Positions 53,912 to 63,880 of a DNA stretch of 64,000 bases are shown in pieces. The notes beneath the pieces are model-generated. The model was not told the DNA's origin. It did not search any database and saw only the letters and a program-made list of their open reading frames with translations. This DNA is from Macrosoma leucophasiata. Taxonomy: Eukaryota; Arthropoda; Insecta; Lepidoptera; Hedylidae. Position numbers and translations under genes: made by a program. The DNA lies in NCBI GenBank assembly GCA_036365455.1, contig JAWQUS010000004.1, positions 1,743,501-1,807,500 of the forward strand, written 5' to 3'. Positions within the stretch are counted from its first letter, which is position 1. The number at the start of each line of letters is the position of its first letter.

Positions 53912-54075
53912 TAATATCCTGTGTTGTGGATACCGTTGTACACATACAACATATACACAAATACCCGAAACGAATATCTGTAAGCCATACAAATATTTGT
54001 CTCGATGCGGGATCGAACCCGCGACTCTTCGAGCCAAACGGTCTTCTTACACCGCTGGACTAACCGGGTCATCAA
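53912..54075 (-). mobile_element. SINE-T1, nearly complete
   Basis: GGATACCGTTGTACACATAC, CATACAAATATTTGTCTCGA, GGGATCGAACCCGCGAC (B box reversed), ACACCGCTGGACTAACCGGG (A box reversed). Confidence 0.8.
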
Positions 54076-54550
54076 GTAGGTCAATTATTATATGTTACAA
54101 TTGAAATCATAATAGGCAATCTATGATTGAAATTATGAAAAACCGATCACAATTAACACCACATAGATGTCCGCCCAGAGATGTTTTGACGACATAAAAT
54201 TATAAAATTTTATATCCACATTTATAAAATTTTCGATAAAATCGAATATCGATAATTTCGTCACTTCGATCCAATTATCGAAGTTATAATTATCGACATT
54301 AGAACCACCTTGCATTATTAAGAATGGTGCGCGTGCGCAATGCACTGTCAGGGTGTACAGGCTTCATGTTTTGTAGGGACAACTTTTTATGTTCAACAAC
54401 ATGTTTCGTATCGCAAAGTGTATCGAGTCGTTAAATCAAAATCGATTTTAATGCATAATTATATAATAGGTACTCGTATATAGAGAATGGAGTGGCTGAT
54501 GTGGCTATCGCGAGCTACATTCAAGTTAACTACTAAGCTATATCTATACA
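54076..54550. other. AT-rich spacer
   Basis: ATCGATAA / TTATCGA words cluster at 54230-54300, as in hAT-m3. No gene seen. Confidence 0.3.
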
Positions 54551-54873
54551 TCTGTACAAATAAATAAAATTGGAGTGTTGTATATTTGTAACATAAAAAT
54601 AATAGCTTTTTACTAAATGCATATGTATAGGTACACGGTACATATGCAAAAACATTTTTTTTTACAATTTTTGTCTGTCTGTCTGTTTGTTGGGCTAATC
54701 GACTCGAGCTCGGGAACGGCTGGACAGATTTCGACGGGACTTTCACTGGCAGATAGCTTATATAATAAATAGTAACTTAGACTACTTCGACACTAGCTGC
54801 GCCCACGACTTCGTCCGGGTAGATACTGAACAATCATAAATTCTCACGCGGACGAAGTCGCGGGCATAGCTAG
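54551..54873 (+). mobile_element. Hel-1, complete
   Basis: 323 bp from A^TCTGTACAAATAAATAAAA to GCGGGCATAGCTAG^T. The hairpin CGCGGACGAAGTCGCG lies just before the end. Same length class as 21857-22171. Confidence 0.7.
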
Positions 54874-55064
54874 TCAATAATATAATATGACAGGTATAGT
54901 TTAAACTAAATATCAATAAAACAAAACAAATATAATAGCATTAATAACTACATAGGTATCCAAAGTTTTGCAACTGTATCCTTATCATTTACATAGCTTT
55001 TCAAAGTCCCCCGACGCGTCTGTCTATGTGTCTGTGTTCGCGATAAGCTGATAAGACTGCTGCA

Positions 55065-55299
55065 CGGAGGGGTACTATTTATTACATAAGCTATCTGCCA
55101 GTGAAAGTCCCGTCAAAATCGGTCCAGCCGTTCCCGAGATTAGCGGGGACAAACAGACAAACAGACAAAAATAGTAAAAATCGTTGCACTGTCAGGATTG
55201 TTTTGGTATATGTACCGTGTTAACATACATATGCATTAAGTAAAAAGCGGTTATTTTTATATTACAAACAGACACTCTCATTTTATTTATTTGTATAGA
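55065..55299 (-). mobile_element. Hel-1, 3'-truncated
   Basis: Reverse copy with TC end at 55298-55299 (ATTTGTATAGA), the AAACAGACAAACAGACAAA tract and GGTCCAGCCGTTCCCGAGAT. The CTAG end is missing. Confidence 0.65.
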
Positions 55300-55329
55300 T
55301 TTATTTTACGACCATGGTTTTAATTTACT

Positions 55330-55555
55330 GTATGGTAGGACAACGTGCCAGGTGCCAGGTCAGCAAGTGTTATTTTTTTTTCATCTCCCAATGGCAATAG
55401 ACACAAACAAGCGGCCAAAGCCACGTTATTCGCCGTATCAATGTCAAGTTTATCAACACGGCGATCGGTGACAGTGAAACCGACGGGTGAACCCGAGCGC
55501 GGCATCGAACCGACGACCGTGGATGTCGGATCGTTAGCACCGGTGTGCTGAGGAT
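55330..55555 (-). repeat. Possible tRNA-headed SINE, fourth type
   Basis: GCGGCATCGAACCGACGACC resembles a reversed B box and GTTAGCACCGGTGTGCTGAG a reversed A box. Single copy, so uncertain. Confidence 0.35.
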
Positions 55556-55609
55556 ATTCATTACCTTCAAAGTTAAATAGACATACCTACTGATAAAAAA
55601 AACAAGGCA

Positions 55610-55819
55610 ATTCCAGTGACGGAGTTCGCGAGCGTAGGCACCACCGAATTACCTAATATTCTTGCCCCTAAAAAAAAATATCTGTCTGTCTGTCTTTCTG
55701 TCTGTTACCTTTTCACGTCCAAACGTCTGAACTGAACCTATTTTATTAAAATTTGGTACAGAGATGGAGTTGACTTTGAGAAAGAACGATACTTAAGCGA
55801 CATCCACGGCAACAGCTAG
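55610..55819 (+). repeat. Fam-A 5' scrap joined to a Helitron-like end
   Basis: 55610-55670 (CCAGTGACGGAGTTCGCGAG) is Fam-A. 55680-55819 (TCTGTCTGTCTTTCTGTCTG...GGCAACAGCTAG^T) ends like a Helitron. Confidence 0.5.
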
Positions 55820-56114
55820 TATGAAATAAATGAATAAACTGAATAAGTTTCACTTTCGTTTGCTCAAATAAAAACTCAGAACATTAAAACGTTTACAAGA
55901 AATGAAATCCTTTCCAATTTAGTTCACATTCCAGCATGCAAGGCGAGTGACATTTTGATATCGATACTTGACTGTCAACATTCCAACGAAGTCAAATCAA
56001 ATTGTTATTTATCGACACATTTTTACATGAGAATATGCCAAACATTTTATTGTTGCTTTTCTGAGTCATTCAAGTGCTCCAGTCCTCTTACAGGAGAAAT
56101 ACGAGTACGAACCG

Positions 56115-56398
56115 TTTTTTATGTAATAAAAGTGGCAAATTAGCATGCAGTTCACATTGATGCTAAGTGATGACTCCAGCCTATAGACACCCACACAATG
56201 ACCAGAGGTGAAAATGCAGATGCGTTACCCCTCCTGAGATCTTAGGTGTTATGCCTCTGTGCCGGCAATTACAGGGCCGTACATTACCACCTGACCGGAA
56301 TACGATAGTGGTGAACACTACCGTTTAGCGGCAAGTTTATTAGGTAATGCGGTGGTGCCTACGCCCGTGAGCTCCGTCATTAGAGCTCTATCACCAGT
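56115..56398 (-). repeat. Fam-A, full length
   Basis: AGTGGCAAATTAGCATGCAG to AGAGCTCTATCACCAGTAAA. Confidence 0.85.
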
Positions 56399-56498
56399 AA
56401 AATAAAGTAAGTTAAGATACCAATGACACAATAATCATTAGGTTAATGTGATATTGTTACTAAGTTATGCTGTTATGCTGTTAAAAGTTATGCTGTTA

Positions 56499-57213
56499 AA
56501 GAGATGAACTGAGAACAAATGCAAGGGTAGTAGTAGATGATGCAGTGTTAGAACAGGTTGATGAAATTGTATATCTTGGATGTGCTTTTAGCAAGGATGG
56601 TAGGTACACCACTGACATAGAAAGTAGAGTGCTTGCTGGGAATTGCGTGAATGGAGCGTTGGGTAAGCTGCTAGAATCTAAACATCTCAGCCAGCGGGCT
56701 CGACTAGCCGTACGTAACGCTGTACTTACTCCAACGCTTTTATATGGAAGCGAGAGCTGGGTATGCAGGAAAGAGCATGAAAGTAAGTTGAACGCGGTCG
56801 AGATGAGATCTTTGCGCAAGATCTGCGGTGTATCACTCACCGATCGCGTTCGTAATGAAGATGTAAGAAAGAGACTTTGTGTGAATGATAGTATCGGTGT
56901 AAAAATGAAAATATGCATGCTCCTATGGTTCGGGCATATAGAAAGAATGTCGAATGAGCGAATGACTAAACAGATGTACAATGCGAATGTGGATGGTTGC
57001 AGAGGCCCAGGAAGACCAAGACTGACCTACCATGACCAAATAGGTCGAGTTCTGTCTGATGGTGGGGTCAAAAGTCTTAGGAATCGGCGTGCATGTATGA
57101 AGAGAATGATGAAGGTAGACGAGGCACGAGAGGTTTGTCAGAACCGGGATATCTGGCGCTCTACACTCTCTGCCTACCTCGTTAGGGACCTGGCGTGAAG
57201 ATACATACATACA
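56499..57213 (+). mobile_element. LINE-C, 5'-truncated, with 11-bp target duplication
   Basis: TTATGCTGTTA flanks it exactly (56488-56498 and 57214-57224). The 3' end is GGCGTGAAGATACATACATA with no poly(A); the tail is a short ACAT repeat. Almost identical to 63535-63880 over 340 bp. Confidence 0.9.
56513..57198 (+). pseudogene. LINE-C reverse transcriptase C-terminus (truncated)
   Basis: One open frame of about 228 codons: ARVVVDDAVLEQVDEIVYLG, CAFSKDGRYTTDIESRV, TPTLLYGSESWVCRKEHESK, MRSLRKICGVSLTDRVRNED, WFGHIERMSNERMTKQMYN, GPGRPRLTYHDQIGRVL, then NRDIWRSTLSAYLVRDLA and TGA. This is the thumb and C-terminal part of a LINE ORF2. The catalytic FADD/YADD box is upstream and lost by 5' truncation. 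No stop or shift is present, so the loss is due to truncation at insertion rather than decay. The LINE clade is unclear: the YLG...YGSESW...GRP.R pattern is shared by RTE and related groups. Confidence 0.85.
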
Positions 57214-57224
57214 TTATGCTGTTA

Positions 57225-57537
57225 TAAATAAAACTCTTTCGTTCTTTCTTTTAGCTTTTCTACCTTTTTTTCTTTTCTATGAAGAGATAGATGATGATAA
57301 TAAAAGAATTTGAAAGAAGTCTTGCCTACGGACCTTAAATTTCCACTACGCTGCAAATTGTAATGACGCATCACATGATGCCTATTAAAGACTCGACAAT
57401 AATCCAGCTGTATGCCTTAATCTTGTTACACTCTGTATAATATAACGAAAGCAGAGCTGCTTATACACTGACGAAACGACTTTTAAACGATAAATCGTGA
57501 AGTACACGCCTATACTTAAGTTCCACAGAGAAATTAC
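57225..57537. other. AT-rich spacer
   Basis: Nothing recognised. Confidence 0.3.
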
Positions 57538-57815
57538 TGGTGGTAGAGTTCTAGTGTAGGAGCTCCAGAGCACCACCGCATTATCTAATCTAGCTGCCGC
57601 CAAATTGTAGTGTTCAGGACTACCGTGTTCCGGTAAGTTGGTAAGTATGGCCCCATTGTAACTGTCGCAGAGACATAATTACTAACGTCTCAGGGTGTCT
57701 CAGGGGTGGAAATAAGCATGCAGTGCACATGGATGCTAAGCGATCACTTTTCACTGATGGTAGAGCTCCAATGACGGAGCTCACGGGCGTAGGAACCACC
57801 GCATTATATAATAAT
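57538..57815. repeat. Cluster of three Fam-A pieces
   Basis: Forward 57538-57712 (second subfamily, CCCCATTGTAACTGTCGCAG), reverse 57713-57750 (AATAAGCATGCAGTGCACAT), forward 57755-57815 (CACTGATGGTAGAGCTCC). Confidence 0.75.
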
Positions 57816-58067
57816 AGTAACCCTGTTCCCGCTGCCGGCGGCGCACAATTTTGTTTTTTTTTATATCTTATGTATGTAAAAAAAACCTAAATAAGAAGAA
57901 GAATAAATGAGTGATATAATAATGTAGCGTCCACTACATTAAGGCGCCAAACTAGTGGAACACATATGAAAACCTCACAGTACTTGTCTAGTACGGTAGA
58001 TGGCGTGCATTCGAATTACATCGCACATGCGAAGATTTCTCAAGAGTTGGCATATATACAACTTCCC

Positions 58068-58250
58068 AACGTCAATCGTTGGGCCGCGGCCCGCCAGGCG
58101 CTACCACCTCGCCTGGTCGGAGGATCCTCCCTTTTCGTCGGAGGAACACTTCCACCCGTTCCTCTACAGCAACCCATTATACGTCCCACTGCTGGGCACG
58201 AGTCTCTCCCCTTTTTGGGGGGAGGCATGGAGCTTACTTTTAACACGCTG
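58068..58250. repeat. Repeat F joined to a SINE-5S tail
   Basis: 58068-58165 (GTCAATCGTTGGGCCGCGGC) matches 34375-34480. 58173-58240 is a reverse SINE-5S 3' end (ACGTCCCACTGCTGGGCACG). Confidence 0.6.
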
Positions 58251-58303
58251 TCAATAAATTATCTATATCTGTATACTTGCCGCTATATGGTAGTGTTCGG
58301 CAC

Positions 58304-60987
58304 CAAAGTTTTTATTTTTTTAATTTTTTTTTTATGACAAACGAATTGACAGACAAGAACATTTGCAATACCAGGGGAGTCGCCAACGCGCTGCCAGCCT
58401 TGAAGGACTTTTTTGACGCCATTTTTTAAGAACCCCATATTGTAGCACCGAGGGAACACCTCAGAGGGAAGTTCATTCCACAATTTACACGTTCTGGGCA
58501 AAAACGAACGTGAGAACTGCACCGTTGAACATTGCCAAGTGTCCAGTCGGTGAGGGTGGAACTTCTCTCTTCGGCGGGTAATGCGGTGTAGGAAAAGAGA
58601 CGGTGGCACCATGTCGAACAGTTCGACAGAGCACTCGCCATTGTAGAGACGGTATAAAACGCATAGACTCCCAACGTCTCTGCGCAGGCTCAGATGTTCG
58701 AGCCTGTCAGTAAGTCCTGGGTCGTTAACAATACGAACGGCGCGTCTTTGTAGGGAGTCGAGTGGACCAAGTTGATATTTGGGGGCTCCCGCCCACAAAT
58801 GAGAGCAGTATTCCAGGTGGGGCCGCACTTGGACCTTATAAAGCTGTAATAGCTGCCCCGATGTGAAATACTGCCTCGCTTTGTTAAGCACCCCTAGTTT
58901 TTTGGATGCCATTTTGGTCTTACACTCAATGTGACTCCCAAATTGCACTTCGTTCGATATGTCAACGCCCAGGATACCGATACTCTTACCAACGGCAAGC
59001 GGAGTGCCCTGGAACTGCGGTGCTACAACGAATGGGGTCTTTTTTAGCGGTGAACGCGCAGACTTGTGTCTTCGTGGGGTTGAACTGCACTAAGTTGAGT
59101 CGACCCCAGTCCGAGACCCGCTCCAGAGAGTGCTCGACTTCAGACACAAGTCTAGTCCTGCTTTCCTCGATAAGTGTCCGAGAGGTATTTGCACGGCCAG
59201 TGTAGTGTGCATCTCCCGTACTATCATCGGCATAGCAATGAAAATTGGAGTTTTGCTCCAACATTTCATTGATATGCAGAAGTAAAAGCGTGGGAGATAG
59301 CACAGAGCCTTGCGGCACACCAGCGTTGATAGGTAGTCTGTCTGAGCGCTGACCGTCAACTAAGACCTGTATATAACGCTCAGACAGAAAGCTGGCTGTC
59401 CAGTTGCATAGCCTCTCGGGAAGACCGTAGGATGGAAGTTTCGCGAGAAGTGCCCTGTGCCAAACCCGGTCAAAGGCCTTAGCAATATCTAGGCTTACAG
59501 CCAATGCCTCCCCACTCTTGTCCAACGCGTGAGACCAACGATGCGTGAGATATACTAGAAGATCACCAGCAGATCTACCGTGACGGAATCCATATTGGCG
59601 GTCACTGATCAACTGGTGATCCTCTAGATACTGCAGCAGTTGTGTGTTGATCACACGCTCCATGACTTTGCAGAGTAGAGAGGTTATTGCTATAGGCCTG
59701 TAATTGGCCGGGTCACTGCGATCCCGTTTTTTGGGTATCGGGTGCATGAGGGCTGTCTTCCACGCAGACGGTACCTTTCCACGATCGTAGGAAAGCGAGA
59801 ACAGGCGCGTCAGAACGAGGGTAAGCTCGGGAGCTCACATCTTCATCACCACTGCAGGGACGGAGTCCGGCCCAATCGACTTCTTGATGTCAAGGGATAA
59901 AAGCGCTCGCCTGACGTTCTTCTGAGAGAATTTGACGTCAGGCATAGAGCTTTCACAGCGCGGGATGGTAGGCGCTGTGACACCCATGTCATCAAGAGTT
60001 GAGTTTGAGGCAAAGAGGCTGCCCAGAAGATCGGCTTTCTCTTTTGCCGTGTGGGCTAGGCTATCATCAAGTTTTCGCAGTGGTGGGCAAGATGACCGAC
60101 AAAAGTTCCCTTCGATAGCTTTGGCAAGAGACCAATAGGCACGGCTCCCGGGAGGATGCCTCATTAGTTTCTTGCCAACTCTACCGACATGCTTGGACTT
60201 TGCTTTGGCTATCCGCAGCTTCGTGGACCTGGAGGCAGCGTTAAGTACTCTCTTCAGGTCGGAGGCATTGGGATCCTTGCAAGCGTGAGCCACAGTCCAG
60301 GTTCTGTTAGTCTCTTGCTTATGGTTAGAAGCCATAGCACAAGACTTATCGAACCAGGGCTAATACCGACCACCAATGGATACCACAGAGTACGGGATGA
60401 AACATTCCATACCCTGGTGTATCACATCGGTTACAGCTTCAGCGCACGTGCTCGGATCTTCCGACGAGAAACAAAGCTGCCTCCATAGGTAGGGCGATAG
60501 GAACTCCCTCAGTCCATCCCAATCTGCTGACATGTAGTGCCACACTTGCCGGGTGGAAGAGCGCTGCAGAGGCGCCCGAACCGACAAGGGGGTTTTCGTG
60601 CGTCCCAGGCAGTGATCTGAGGATCCTAAAGGAGCCTCGACCACCACCTGATAGTTGGCAGAATGTGAGATCAGCAGAAGATCCAACAAAGAGGCGGTGT
60701 GGCCCTCGACATCTGGTACCCGGGTAAACCCGGATACGACTTGTGTGAGTCCATTAGCCAGCGCAAAGTCATATGCAGTCCTTCCAGCGAAGTCAGTGAT
60801 TCGAGAGCTCAACCATTTCGTATGGTGTGCGTTAAAGTCGCCAAGAATCACCAACTCCGCAGAAGGATACGGCGCAAGTACCGTGTCGACCACCTGTTGG
60901 ATGTGCTTGAACAAGCGAGCTGTTTCCCCGTCTCCGCTATAGGACCTGTACACGCACGCGTAGATTCGGGTAGAACCACCGTAGTAG
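58304..60987 (-). mobile_element. LINE-CR1, longest copy, 5'-truncated
   Basis: Reverse strand: endonuclease (partial), reverse transcriptase, C-terminus, then CTTGTCTGTCAATTCG and an A-rich tail at 58304-58335. About 45 bp of the 3' UTR present in sister copies are deleted here. No clear target duplication. Confidence 0.85.
58335..60987 (-). pseudogene. LINE-CR1 ORF2: endonuclease plus reverse transcriptase
   Basis: About 880 codons in one frame up to a single shift. The endonuclease part begins inside the domain (YYGGSTRIYACVYRSYSGDG) and shows ELVILGDFNAHHTKWLS, LLDLLLISHS and the GSSDH motif. The RT part has NYRPIAITSLLCKVMERV, SLDIAKAFDRVWH, AGVPQGSVLSPTL and the catalytic CYADDSTGDA. 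The end has LDSLQRRAVRIVNDPGLTDR, LWNELPSEVFPRCYN and LQGWQRVGDSPG. Breaks are TAG at 60360-60362, TGA at 59835-59837 and a one-base gain in the A-run near 59040. Only three lesions in 2.6 kb point to a fairly young copy. Motifs fit the CR1/Jockey group; exact clade not certain. Confidence 0.85.
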
Positions 60988-61171
60988 TATCGTGTTCCGG
61001 TCAGGTGGTAATGTACGATCCTGTAATTTCCGGCATAACACCTTAGGCCTCAGGAGTGGTAAAGCATCTGTATTTTGACCTTGGTCTTTATGTGGGTGTC
61101 TATAGGCTGCAGGCATCACTTAACATCAATGTGAACTGCATGCTTGTTTGCTAATTCCATTACATAAAAAA

Positions 61172-61362
61172 GCGATGACTGCAGCTTATAGACATCTACA
61201 TAAAAACCAAAGGTCACATTGCAGAATCGTTGCTACACCTGAGACCTTAGTTGTTATGTCTCCGTGATATTTATTATGCGGCCATACATTACTATTTAAT
61301 CGGAATGCGATAATGCCGAACACTAACATTTAGCGGCACACAGTAATGCGGTCATTTCTATT
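61172..61362 (-). repeat. Fam-A, second subfamily
   Basis: ATGACTGCAGCTTATAGACA to AACATTTAGCGGCACACAG. Sits directly against the A tail of the forward copy. Confidence 0.75.
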
Positions 61363-61409
61363 CTATTTCTATTCTATTCTACATAATTTTATAACTGAAT
61401 GATAAAATA

Positions 61410-61633
61410 CAGTACTCTACAATTAATAATGCACATCGAGCCTGTGAAAGAGACGATCGGCTCATTTCGACGGCGCACTGTCGCACTGTCAGTCCGGTAT
61501 TGGTCAAAACTTGATCAAAATGGTCGACAAACGTCAAATAGGTATGGTGCGAAAGAGATAACGCTCTACAGACCCGAAATAAGCAGAAGCCTCCTTCCTA
61601 GGCTCGATGTGCAATATTTATTGTTGAGCACTG
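61410..61633. mobile_element. MAR-m1, complete
   Basis: 224 bp, TA on both sides. Terminal repeats CAGTACTCTACAATTAATAA and the reverse of TTATTGTTGAGCACTG pair over about 32 bases. Inner GATCAAAATGGTCGACAAAC. Confidence 0.85.
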
Positions 61634-62026
61634 TACGATACGTTTTACGACACAAATCGTACGATATAAACTTCTTGAACTTGCCCCGTGTCCACTGGTG
61701 CGTATTATCGAGTGTACTTAATTAGGTATGCTCTTAGCAATGTTGATATATCGAACATGACCGCAGGGAGAAATTGTTTGACAGCTCCCGGTCTATTTAG
61801 CTTAGTGTGCAATTTCTATCGACATTAATACTGATTTGAAAGTCTTGGCATAAATTAAAGATTATTTTTAGACATAAGTTCTTCGGGTTTTTAGGTCAAT
61901 CTTGTTTGAGAAATCTAATTAGATATTTGTTAGACTTCCTAATTTTGGATAGGTATTTAAGGTTGAAATAAAAATATTCTGTGTAATTCATATAGCAGTT
62001 GACATAAAATTAAAAAAAAAACGCTT
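61634..62026. other. AT-rich spacer
   Basis: Nothing recognised. Confidence 0.3.
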
Positions 62027-62357
62027 ACACTCACAGCCCCACAGTAGGTAAAAATCTGTGTCGTGGGTGCCGTTGTATACATACAACACATACACAAACA
62101 CCCAGACCCGAAACAAATATCTGTAGGCCATACAAATATTTGTCCCGGTGCGGAGATCGAACCCGCAACCCTAAGGGCGAGATTCACAGATCGCACTACG
62201 ACTTTACTTTCGAGCAAAGTACGCTTCGAACTGTCAAAACCCATACATTTCTGACAGTTCTAAGCATACTTTGCTCAAAGTAAAGTCGTAGTGCGGTCTG
62301 TGAATCTCGCCATTAGAATCAAACGGTCATCTCACACCGCTGGACTAACCGGGTCGT
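62027..62357 (-). mobile_element. SINE-T1 split by MITE-q
   Basis: 62027-62174 (CGCTTACACTCACAGCCCC...GAACCCGCAACCC) and 62313-62357 (AGAATCAAACGGTCATCTC, CCGCTGGACTAACCGGGTC). Confidence 0.85.
62175..62312. mobile_element. MITE-q, 138-bp near palindrome
   Basis: Ends GGCGAGATTCACAGATCGCA and the reverse of TGCGGTCTGTGAATCTCGCC pair for more than 55 bases with few mismatches. TAA left and TTA right suggest a 3-bp TWA target. Confidence 0.75.
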
Positions 62358-63184
62358 ATTGATAGTCACTGTCTGTATGTTTATTACCCGCATCGACGTG
62401 CGAAGCGCGGTAGGGGGAGGGGGTAGGGGGCGGAACGGGGCTTGAGGCAGTCCTTTTTCCCCGGGCCTATCTGCCCCCGAAGCATCAGGGGTGTGTTCGA
62501 GTAAGCTGGGTTCCTGGGCTCAGTTTCGCACGCTGCCTCATACATTATCTTAATTGCGCACACGCTCCAGCTTTGGCCAGACGCAGCGGTTGCGACTTCG
62601 GATGTTGGCATCAGCTCTCGACCAGGGCATGAAACAGATCGTCGGCAGGTTATACGAACCCGCCCTAAAAAGTAGTGCAGGTAGAAGGTTTTTTCATTGG
62701 ATTCTCTACTTTCTAATGGTATAAAACAATATACCTACCCACTAAAGACAATGAATAAGCGAATATAATTGACGATCAAAAATTGTATTGTTAAATTTTA
62801 TAACATGTCATAAGGCTCATTTTTTTTGAGTCTCAAAACTTATCGGCACTGGCCTATATGAAAATATAATTAAAAGTAATAAATCGCCAGCGATTCAGCG
62901 TCGATAAAAGTCACTGCGTGTGGACCCGACTTTACAGTACCTACATAATATTTTCGATCAAATGGAAACATTATTTGTGTGACTATGACCTTAAGTGGCA
63001 CTCAACAAAGTTAACGCGATAGTTATATTCTGTAAACAAACATCTGGGGTAAAGTCTTGTTATAAACTGTTGTCAAAGGATAAGTTCCATGTTGGGCCCG
63101 CACCTCGTACACCATATCAAAAGATAAAGAAAAATACGTAGAATCATGGAAAAATACTCAAAGAATAATTTTAATCGTTGTTTT
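62358..63184. other. GC-rich patch and AT-rich spacer
   Basis: 62390-62650 is GC-rich (GGTAGGGGGAGGGGGTAGGG), with a reverse 75-codon frame and no known motif. The rest shows nothing recognised. Confidence 0.3.
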
Positions 63185-63192
63185 TTGTCGGA

Positions 63193-63393
63193 AAATTTTT
63201 TATGTCGAAGGATTGACAGACAAGTAGACGGGCCACGTGAAGGAAAGTGGTTACGTTTTGTACGAAGTTGGTTGCCAACGCGCTGCCAGCCCTGAAGGAC
63301 TCTTTTGACGCCAGTTTTGAAGAGCCCCATATTGTGACGCCGGGGGATCACCTCTGAGGGACGTTCGTTCCACAATTTGCACGTTCTGGGGAA
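63193..63393 (-). mobile_element. LINE-CR1 3' end
   Basis: Reverse: T-run, GGATTGACAGACAAGTAGAC, CGCTGCCAGCCCTGAAGGAC, CCACAATTTGCACGTTCTGG. Confidence 0.85.
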
Positions 63394-63426
63394 TTAACGC
63401 GAAAAATGTATTTTTTGTATGACAAC

Positions 63427-63481
63427 CATAGAGCAACGCGGGCCACCGGTTGCGGCGGACTCCGGTCCGCGTTGCTCTATG
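63427..63481. mobile_element. hAT-m1 micro-copy, 55 bp
   Basis: CATAGAGCAACGCGG at the left and its exact complement at the right, with almost nothing between. ATGACAAC duplicated exactly (63419-63426 and 63482-63489). Confidence 0.9.
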
Positions 63482-63534
63482 ATGACAACGATATGTCGCC
63501 ATATTGCTACTAGGTATGACATTATTGTTTTTGT

Positions 63535-63880
63535 AAGAAAGAGACTTTGTGTGAATGATTGTATCGGTGTAAAAATGAAAAAAGGCATGCTCCGATGGTT
63601 CGGGCATATAGAAAGAATGTCGAATGAGCGAATGACTAAACAGATATACAATGCGAATGTGGATGGTTGCAGAGGCCCAGGAAGACCAAGACTGACCTAC
63701 CATGACCAAATAGGTCGAGTTCTGTCTGATGGTGGGGTCAAAAGTCTTAGGAATCGGCGTGCATGTATGAAGAGAATGATGAAGGTAAACGAGGCACGAG
63801 AGGTTTGTCATAACCGGGATATCTGGCGCTCTACACTCTCTGCCTATCCCGTTAGGGACCTGGCGTGAAGATACAACAAT
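63535..63880 (+). mobile_element. LINE-C, 5'-truncated, young
   Basis: KRLCVNDCIGVKMKKGMLRW to STLSAYPVRDLA, then GGCGTGAAGATACAACAA. About ten differences from 56873-57210 in about 340 bp by eye. Its frame is uninterrupted. Confidence 0.85.

Larger units (their letters stand above)
58262..61171 (+). repeat. Fam-A split by 2.7-kb LINE-CR1
   Basis: 58272-58303 (TATACTTGCCGCTATATGGT...TTCGGCAC) and 60988-61171 (TATCGTGTTCCGGTCAGG...CATTACATAAAAAA) join at GTTCAGCAC^TATCGTG of the family. Confidence 0.8.

Noticed and set aside
59932..60138. Forward frames over 58.9-61.0 kb
   Set aside because: All are antisense to the LINE-CR1 ORF.
63251..63811. 186-codon reverse frame
   Set aside because: Spans LINE-CR1, hAT-m1 and antisense LINE-C; a chance fusion.
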